Assembly (NCBI GenBank): GCA_037043455.1
Contig: JAWPHD010008287.1
Coordinates: forward strand, 53,086 to 117,085
Source: Cyrtodaria siliqua
Taxonomy: Eukaryota > Mollusca > Bivalvia > Adapedonta > Hiatellidae
Direction: 5' to 3'
DNA: 64,000 bases
Position numbers and translations under genes: made by a program. Position 1 is the stretch's first letter, and the number at the start of each line of letters is the position of its first letter. Positions 57,301 through 64,000 of this stretch are shown here, piece after piece. Below the pieces are notes generated by a model, which worked only from the letters and a program-made list of their open reading frames with translations, had not been told where the DNA came from and did not search any database.

Positions 57301-57560
57301 TATACCAAGACTGATAAATCGCACAAACTAGTCTTGTTGTAAGACTAGACCCAGCTAAATATAACAAACAAGGCTTGTTGTAAGATTGGCCAAGCCAAAT
57401 GAATCTTACACACTAATATTGTTATACGACTAGACCAAGCCTGATAATTTTAAAATATAGATTTGTTATACGTCTAGACCCAAGCTGATACATATTACAA
57501 ATTAGTATTGATATAAGACTAGACCAAGCCTGATAAATCTCACAATCTCGTCTTATTGAT
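54330..57560. repeat. 45-bp satellite array, about 64 units, with higher-order repeats
   Basis: The core is about 54430-57330. The unit reads CTAGTCTAGTTATACGACTA, then TACCAAGACTGATGAATCTC, then GAAAA (45 bases). Edges (54330-54430, 57330-57560) are progressively degenerate. Larger blocks are repeated: the block beginning near 54898 recurs near 56601 (about 1703 bases apart), and blocks containing GACTGACTGATAAATC and ACCAAGACATATAGTTATAC recur near 55366, 55666 and 56101. As 45 is divisible by 3, minus-strand frames stay open with a 15-residue repeat (TRLVFEIHQSWYSRI-like). Confidence 0.95.
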
Positions 57561-59194
57561 TAACAATATACTTGTCCAGAAAAAACCCTGATAAATCAAA
57601 TACAAATCTTGGATTAAGTCCAGATAAAACCAATTACATCCCATACTAGTATTGTACTAAAGCTAGATTCACCTAGATACACCCTTATTAGTATTGAACA
57701 CATATTAAATAATAAACTCAATAAATTATTGATCAATGGACTTTCAGTGGTAAAAAGAAACAGCATAGTTTTTTAATTTGGTTGTATACAAGCTTTTCCT
57801 GTGTCGTGTTAAATATTTCTAGTTCTAAACCGATTTTCAAAAGTAAGGTATTTAACAACAGAAAGTCCCGTTTCCCTGAACTGAGTGTCTTAAATTGTCG
57901 CAGACCTTTGGCTCAAACCAGCGCTCAAAACAATAGGGCCAAAACTTGTACTTACCCTGCATATATTTTAAAAGACACATGACCTATTAAAGTACTGGGA
58001 TAATAACTGAGGGTAACGTACTGAATTTTTAGTTTGATATTTACATTACGCTGGTCATGTGATAGTAGACTATATAGTATTTACGTCTCGGCCCATTTCT
58101 CAGAGGACGAGGTGCATGCTTTATATTTAATGAGTAAAATTTTCTAAAGGAGTCGACTTTTCTAATAGGAATTGCTGAAAAATCAAGGAGGTACTTTCCA
58201 CAGATAAGTTGGTATGTTTTTTGTTATTAAATAGGAAGTTGTCAATCTGCGGGTCACAATGAACATTGCCGTGATTATACACTAAACCAAATTGCTAAGT
58301 ACCAACCTAAGAATATGCCAATAATATTCTCATTGTTTTGTGTATTTTGAGATACGGTTAAACTGCAAAATAACGAGTGTAAATCGTCTGCTCTGATTGC
58401 ATGAACATATTTTAAAACGTTTAAGTCAATGTGTTTTCTTAGAAATAAGTTATAACACTTATACAACTAGGATTTTATTAAGTACCTCGAATTAGTGAAG
58501 CTTTCGGTGTTCCTAATTCTAAAATATGCCAGTTAAAATTATTTTGACATCATGTTTTACTAGCATTACCACTATAAATGCGTTTGCAAAAGAATTTTTC
58601 GAAATATTTAATGTTAACGCTGAATTACAGTTACTTGAATTTCAAACAATATTCAATTTAAAGGGAGGTAATTTAAGATTATCCATATTTCATTTTTTTT
58701 AGACGGAAAATCTGCGATAAATGGGTCAATTTCTTTCTTTTTTTACCCCTATTATTTCATACCAATTTTAAGAATTTTATATTTTTAAGCGATCTTTGAT
58801 AGTGTCTACGTGTTCCGTCTTGTTTGACTATTGTTTATGGAAAATGTTTGGTCCGGAAATCTTTGAGGCTCGCTTGTGTTTGTTGTATACAACATACATA
58901 TTTATTCAAATAAGCTAGGCTGTAATGCTTTGATCAGTAATTGTTTTGTGAGGATTTTTTTAAAAATTATATGCATATTTGCTCAGAGGCAAAACATATT
59001 AACTCCAGTGATATGTTACTACTACTGGATGTTAAATAACCCATGGGCATAGTTCCACATTGCACCAATATGACAGATTATACTATTCGCAAAGCACTTA
59101 CTTTTCACAGTATTTTAGAAATACAATAAAACTTGCTCATAAAATGACATTTACATAATCCTGGTAATTTTAATGGCTATTACATTTTCCGAAG
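57561..59194. other. AT-rich stretch, no gene seen
   Basis: The frames at 57782-57982 and 58275-58466 are featureless. No repeats or RNA genes were recognised. Confidence 0.5.
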
Positions 59195-59199
59195 CAGTT

Positions 59200-59430
59200 T
59201 GAGAAACCGATGTGCTATACGCCACCTACATACGATTAAACACAATACTGGTTCTACCCAGGAAAAGCGGGTGGTCTGCCTCCACCACAACATATCGACT
59301 GTCATATATAACCTTACATGTGTTGAAAATGACGTAAAACACCAAACAAACAAACAAACTATTGAAAATGACGTAAAACATCAAACAAACAAACAAACAA
59401 ACAAACAAACAAACAAACAAACAAACAAAC
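59200..59430 (+). mobile_element. SINE-like sequence with (CAAA)n tail
   Basis: CTGGTTCTACCCAGGAAAAG, then GTTGAAAATGACGTAAAACA and CCAAACAAACAAAC, resembles the 3' end of bivalve SINEs that end with a GACGTTAAACACCAAA-type tail (from memory). The tail segment ATTGAAAATGACGTAAAACA is duplicated before the long (CAAA)n run at 59382-59429. Confidence 0.5.
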
Positions 59431-60335
59431 GATTAAGCAACACTGTACAGATGTAAACTAGTTGTGAAGTAGGCCGTATATGGAAACGTAGTCTCCTCTA
59501 GTCTGGTTCTCTGACCACTACTATCGCTTCATCTGGTGCCAGTAGAAATGGGAGGAGCTAAGTTTCATGTCGTTAATGGCAAGATGTTTTACAGAAAAAA
59601 CTCTAGGTTCAATAAAATGACGAAAAATATGTGATCGTTGCAAGAGAAACGACTAGACGTCGTGATATCCTTATTTTCGATGAGTTTTATGCATGGACAT
59701 GACGATGTGGCAATAAAGGTGTACATGCAATACTTTAAATACCCTGGTATTGCGTTATGTCTTCAAAGACCATCCCGAAAAATGCGATTTGAAGTCGTGG
59801 CGCGTACTCTAGCTACTTTATAAAGGGAGCGATTCACAACTCTATAATAGGTACATAATATAAAATCAAAGTACTGAAAGTACTGAGCGGCGTAGGTTGT
59901 TCTGTTCGAAGAGGATTCACTGCCTAGATCCTTTGTCATGTTGAATGGGCGTGAAAGAAGCAGAATGTGTTGCATATGTTTTGTTATATTTTACTGAAAC
60001 AAAGTTATGCCATTGATGTGAAGAAGCAATTTTTTTAACCGCGTCGTTAATTTTAGCTCATCTGCCTCATTCGTAAATGGGGAATACATTAGCAATCTCT
60101 TTTTAATTGTTTGGTACTCGGCTTTACTTTAGTAATTAGTACAAGAAAAAATGATGCACATCATCATTAGTATTTTTCCTATACCATTAGTGTATCCTAT
60201 TGGTTTAATTGGTGGAGGGACTATAAACGTTAATTTAAAGGAAGTTATTTAATGAAAAAAATCGGGAGATTATGCTTAATACTTAACTAACAACCAAGAC
60301 AGTGTGCTGTACAGTATTTGTTTAATTATATCGTA
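59431..60335. other. Non-coding stretch
   Basis: The frames 59638-59823 and 59763-59975 are featureless. Confidence 0.45.
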
Positions 60336-60344
60336 CATGTCTAT

Positions 60345-60396
60345 TAAAGTTACAAGTCCAAAGCGCTATTCACTGAGCCACGCCAGCCCTCGTAAA
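60345..60396 (-). mobile_element. tRNA-derived SINE head
   Basis: The minus strand reads GGGCTGGCGTGGCTCAGTGA then ATAGCGCTTTGGACTTGTAA. This is tRNA-like, with an A box (TGGCTCAGTGAATAGCGC) and an anticodon-arm-like segment. No adjacent B box is evident. Confidence 0.45.
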
Positions 60397-60480
60397 GAGA
60401 AAATAAAATCCTAAATTAATAATTTGAGGAACGTGGAAACAGATACCAGATTAATGTTCGACATGGTGAGCTCCACAAAC

Positions 60481-60501
60481 GCACGCACGTACGCACGCAC
60501 G

Positions 60502-60558
<57 letters not shown>
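60481..60558. repeat. (CA)n microsatellite with (CACG)n start
   Basis: A GCACGCACGTACGCACGC lead-in is followed by an uninterrupted CA run to 60558. Open frames across it are artefacts. Confidence 0.95.
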
Positions 60559-60560
<2 letters not shown>

Positions 60561-60685
60561 TTCCGACCAAAATTGTTTATTGCAATATAAAAGTTTTGTT
60601 TTAAATATATTTGTTCATTTATATGAAAGTTCTTTAATACGAACAAAACCACTCTTGATATCGTGCATTGAAATCAAAACATGCA

Positions 60686-60730
60686 CGTAGGGCAGCTCTA
60701 CTAACCCCTACTAACCCCTAGACCACGGCG
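60686..60730 (-). mobile_element. tRNA-derived SINE head fragment
   Basis: The minus strand reads CGCCGTGGTCTAGGGGTTAG then TAGGGGTTAGTAGAGCTGCC. TGGTCTAGGGGTTAG is A-box-like (as in Glu/Asp tRNAs), with a small ACCCCTACTA duplication. Confidence 0.4.
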
Positions 60731-61214
60731 GAATGTTATATCGGTATGTCAAACTTATGTGATTATATTATATTCAGTCAGTCAGTCAACGCCAGCAGCT
60801 GATTGGTTGTCTTGTACTATACGCTTTTTTATGTCGATTATGTATTGCGGGAAACCAACATAGAAATAACCGCGACATGTACTGCACTGGTCTTGATCAT
60901 CTTCGACGCTTGATTTTAAATACAAACGTTTGTCTTGAAAACAAGCAAGCGTCGCAGACTAGTTCTGCACAACGTTATCTCAAACTTATCGCTAGATGGG
61001 GCTCAACTATAATGGGGTGTCGCCATTTTGAAAATGAGGATGATAGCAATAGGCCTTTAGGTAGAACCTACACCTATCCAGAAGATCTATGATTCTCACA
61101 GTTATTTCAGCAGAACACAGATTTATAGTGACCAAATTCAAACAATAATTTCTAGCTCAATGTCCTTTTAGTTTACTTAGTCTAGTTGTTCATTATCATT
61201 TGCTATATTTTCAG
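60731..61214. other. Upstream intron or flank of the transporter exon
   Basis: An upstream exon carrying the transporter N-terminus was looked for here but not recognised. The frame 60877-61092 has no transporter features. Confidence 0.4.
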
Positions 61215-61630
61215 TGGGAGTTGGTTTGTGATAAAAAGTGGGTCGGCCAAACGATTACGACTATCCAGATGACTGGGCTGCTTTTCGGCGGGCTGTTATG
61301 GGGCCACATGTCAGACGGAGTAGGGAGAAAGTCTACGTTCTTTCTTAACATTTTTCTACTCGGTCTCTTTAACGCTGTTTCTTACTTTTCTGTCAGCTGG
61401 GAAATGTTTGCGGCATTGAGGTTTGCAATTGGCTTTTCCTGTGCAGGATTTATGGTTTCGTCTGTGTTCTTTGAATATGTCAGAAACAAATGGCGCGTAT
61501 ATATGTGGTTGCTACCAGGTTGGGCAATATGGTCGTCTGCGATATCGGGATTTTGCTGGTATGTACCAGACTGGAGGTATATCCACGTGTTAATAGCTGC
61601 AGTTGCCGCCCCGAGTTTGCTCCTTTGGTT
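61215..61630 (+). CDS. SLC22-like (organic cation transporter type) MFS transporter, one internal exon
   Basis: The 416-nt exon is open throughout and has good splice signals: CTATATTTTCAG before it and GTAAGT after it (in phase 0, out phase 2). It opens WELVCDKKW, the conserved SLC22 segment (TEWDLVCD.KW) after the large extracellular loop. GHMSDGVGRK (exon residues 30-39) is MFS motif A between TM2 and TM3. About five hydrophobic segments (residues 14-29, 40-61, 63-86, 95-117 and 122-138) would be TM2-TM6; ALRFAIGF and FFEYV..KWR match the TM4 and E....R landmarks. SLC22 proteins move organic ions across the plasma membrane; the substrate cannot be inferred. No other exons were recognised, so the gene is partial here. 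Confidence 0.85.
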
Positions 61631-61669
61631 GTAAGTAAATACTCATGTTTTGTTTCATATGTGTTTATA

Positions 61670-62538
61670 CAGGGTGTCCACAAAGTAAGGTAACACTTTG
61701 ATATCTTCATAACTTAGCGATATTTCAGGCTATTTGTAAGAATCTTACATCAAACTATCGGGGATCACTTGAAGTTTCAGACGGTTGTATAAAAAGCGCG
61801 CTAAATGTAATAACGTTGCGACGTCATGACGTCATCAAAATAAGTTGTTATTTTCAAAATGACGCGACTGACGTCGGAACAGCGTATTTTTGTCGTGAAA
61901 AAATATTACGAAACTAAATGCGTCACAGATGTTAAGAGGAAGTTTAAATCTCATTTTCAGAATGCAACTGTGAGTAGAAAACATATTTACAAGATTGTCA
62001 ATAAATTTGAACGACATGGATCGCTAAATGATATTCCGAAATCGGGTCAGAGTGATATCCCGGCGATACCCAGACGTGAAGGAGTGTGGAGTTTCCTGGC
62101 CTGCCCACAGTCCTGATCTAAACCCCAGCGACTTCTTCCTCTGGGGCTTCCTTAGGTCAGGGGTGTACAAACCTAAACCCGTAGACACAGATATGTTGTT
62201 GAAGAATATCAGACGGGAAGTGAAGAAAATCAGCAAAGAAACCTGTAGCAGTGTGGTTAACAATTTCATTATACGAGTTAGACAAGGGAAGCTGTTGAAA
62301 GGACGTCACTTGGAGAACGTCATAAATTACTAAAATGACGTCAAAGACAGATTAAGGTATTTTGGACAAAAACTCTGTAAATAATGTATTTATGTATTTA
62401 TTTACTTGATTTTTTTGCATAAAAAACTTTCAACTTTCAACTTTCTTCTATGGGTATTTGAATTTTAGTAGGGTTCATGCCGTACTAATGGGAAATTAAT
62501 TAGACGTGAAAGTGTTATCTTACTTTGTGGACACCCTG
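61670..62538 (+). mobile_element. Mariner-type element, internally deleted (869 bp)
   Basis: The termini CAGGGTGTCCACAAAGTAAG and CTTACTTTGTGGACACCCTG are inverted repeats flanked by TA (61668-61669 and 62539-62540). The first frame (61859-62116) encodes LTSEQRIFVVKKYYETK ... SRKHIYKIVNKFERHGS, a helix-turn-helix of the DUF4817 kind. The second frame (62028-62333) has WPAHSPDLNPSDFFLWGFL, the block around the last catalytic acidic residue of mariner DDE/D transposases, and runs to a stop at 62331-62333. The two overlap in different frames and the central catalytic region is missing, so the copy cannot make transposase. It starts 39 bases after the transporter exon's splice donor. Confidence 0.85.
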
Positions 62539-62567
62539 TACAATGTTATATATGTGTTTATACTATA

Positions 62568-62646
62568 GGTTATTGAATTTGTATGGCTAAATATTACTTG
62601 GAACAACGAGTTCCAAGTAATATTTAGCCATACAAATTCAATAACC
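62568..62646. repeat. Perfect hairpin, 37-bp arms
   Basis: GGTTATTGAATTTGTATGGC...TTGGAAC, loop AACGA, then the exact reverse complement ending CAATAACC. Confidence 0.95.
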
Positions 62647-64000
62647 TTTTTATTGTATACATTCATATTGTTTTCGATCAATGTCAATTGTATGACTATT
62701 ACTTTTCATTGTATTTGTGTTATTTTTATAGCTTTTGATGGAATTCCTATCTTGCCATTCAGTTTCATTTTGTGTGGATGTTTATTTTGCGCGAAAACGA
62801 CGTCGACGTCGGATGACGTCATTAAAAACAACAAGCGATTTTCTAAAGTTTGTTTACCATTCGATAACGTTAAAAACAGTGGGTGAGTGACCATTTCAAT
62901 TATTTTATCAATTTTTGCCATAAAAGGTTGGAAAAAAACACGTATTTTTTTGTTGACACTATAGAAAGGATTCCGTTATTTTTATTTGAAAGTAGTTCCT
63001 TATTTCTATTTCGCGGCTCTTAGCAAGCACGAGCAAAAGTTCCCGTGCAATATCAATGCGTGCAATATCGTAGAATATTGCACACTCAGCTCAATGCAAA
63101 CTAAACGGGACAATATGACAGTATACAATAAAACGGTATATATGTGTTTATACAATGTTATATACAATGTTATATATGTGTTTATTGTATACTTTCATAT
63201 TGTCCCGTTTAGTTTGCATTGAGCTAAGCGTGCAATATTATACAATTATGGACTTTTCAGCTGTTATACATGATGTGATATGCACCAAAAAAATCATTAT
63301 TGACCGAGGCGATAGCCGAGGTCAATAATGATTTTTTGGTACATATCAACATCATGTATAACAGCTGAAAAGTCCATAACTGTTTTATTATATAACCCTC
63401 AATTTACAATTATATAAAACAGGTCAATATCAAAAAAACAATTATATAAAACAGGTCAATATCAAAAAAACAGGTCAATATCAAAAAAACCGGTTTAATA
63501 TCGCTAGATATTTTTTCTAAAAAATTACTTTTTAGCCAATGAAAACGCGTCTATTTATAGGTTATATAATAATCTACGATATTGCACGCATTAATATTGC
63601 ACGGGAACTTTTGCTCGTGCTTGCTAAGAGCCGCGAAATAGAAATAAGGAACTACTTTCAAATAAAAATAACGGAATCCTTCCTAATGTCAACAAAAAAA
63701 TACGTGTTTTTTTACAACCTTTTCTGGCAAAAATTGATAAAATAATTCAAATGGTCACTCACCCACTGTTTTTAACGTTATCGAATGGTAAACAAACTTC
63801 CGAAAATCGCTTGATGTTTTTAATGACGTCATCCGACGTCGACGTCATTTTCGCGCAAAATAATCATCCACACAAAATGAAACTGAAAGGCAAGATAGGA
63901 ATTCCATCAAAAGCTATAAAAATAACACAAATACAATGAAAAGTAATAGTCATTCAATTAAAATTGATCAAAAACAATATGAAAGTATACAATAAAAAGG
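62645..64000. repeat. Large inverted repeat with nested hairpins, running off the window
   Basis: The left arm 62645-63074 and the right arm 63573-64000 are diverged reverse complements over about 428 bases, e.g. GATGACGTCATTAAAAACA against TTTTTAATGACGTCATC, and both contain GACGTCGACGTC-type text. The right arm reaches the window edge. The central loop holds hairpins at 63075-63238 (arms AGCTCAATGCAAACTAAACG and inverse) and 63247-63378 (arms TATGGACTTTTCAGCTGTTA and inverse, loop GAGGCGATAGCCGAGG). Direct CAGGTCAATATCAAAAAAAC repeats lie at 63419-63490. Similar frames on opposite strands (62706-62921 and 63751-63939) are just the two arms. Confidence 0.9.

Noticed and set aside
54738..57367. 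Minus-strand frames of 60-89 codons as repeat-protein genes
   Set aside because: All lie in the 45-bp satellite and are broken by indels between units; kept only as a finding about the satellite.
59199..59456. 85-codon frame with Lys-Gln-Thr-Asn repeats
   Set aside because: It is the (CAAA)n tail of a SINE-like sequence.
60416..60690. Open frames across 60.4-60.7 kb on both strands
   Set aside because: Produced by the (CA)n run; no coding features outside it.
62690..62885. Possible second exon of the SLC22-like transporter (TTTTTATAG acceptor-like, GTGAGT donor-like)
   Set aside because: The sequence is an arm of the large inverted repeat and its translation lacks transporter features.
62706..63939. 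Similar 62-71 residue frames on opposite strands as a conserved gene pair
   Set aside because: They are the two arms of one inverted repeat, so their similarity is not evidence of protein conservation.

Overview
This is an AT-rich, intron- and repeat-dominated stretch of an animal nuclear genome. An intact akirin gene, one SLC22-type transporter exon and the repeat repertoire (Harbinger, mariner and CAGGG-type MITEs, tRNA-derived SINEs with a CORE-like motif, about 165 bp tandem families, long hairpins) suggest a marine invertebrate, most likely a bivalve mollusc. That assignment is inference. There are no bacterial features, operons or CRISPR arrays.

Genes. The one complete gene is akirin on the + strand: coding exons 8704-8878, 11795-12118, 16708-16782 and 19160-19170. 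It encodes 194 residues, all three introns are phase 1, and the last coding exon has only 11 coding bases. At the right end, 61215-61630 is one intact internal exon of an SLC22-like (organic cation transporter type) major facilitator protein; its other exons were not found here. All other coding-like sequence is transposon debris: three LINE reverse-transcriptase-type fragments (1911-2275 minus, about 9550-10018 plus, 39714-39927 plus) and a deleted mariner-type transposase (61670-62538).

Layout. 1-8.1 kb: repeat debris, three tandem-repeat blocks, MITEs and a 1.1 kb element with ends built from GGGGACGTTTTGACT units. 8.7-19.2 kb: akirin, whose introns carry many elements, including a three-deep nest at 13.9-15.7 kb. 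19.2-24.5 kb: 3' flank with MITEs and a 116 bp triplication. 24.5-33.1 kb: arrays of about 165 bp tandem units from several families whose 3' ends share a short hairpin followed by CTTGT (Helitron/Helentron-like by inference), with SINE insertions. 33.6-37.9 kb: a duplicated locus split by a 3 kb TIR element containing a long-armed foldback element, plus a TTAA-flanked MITE. 38.7-39.7 kb: a cluster of long hairpins. 43.1-44.7 kb: an inverted copy of the 25 kb array. 46.2-48.5 kb: a 25 bp minisatellite split by a 2 kb TIR element. 54.4-57.3 kb: a 45 bp satellite with higher-order structure. 62.6-64.0 kb: an inverted repeat of at least 428 bp per arm with two further hairpins in its loop.

Coordinates of exons and of elements with target-site duplications were read base by base. 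Edges of degenerate tandem arrays are approximate. Superfamily names rest on terminal motifs and target-site duplications only.
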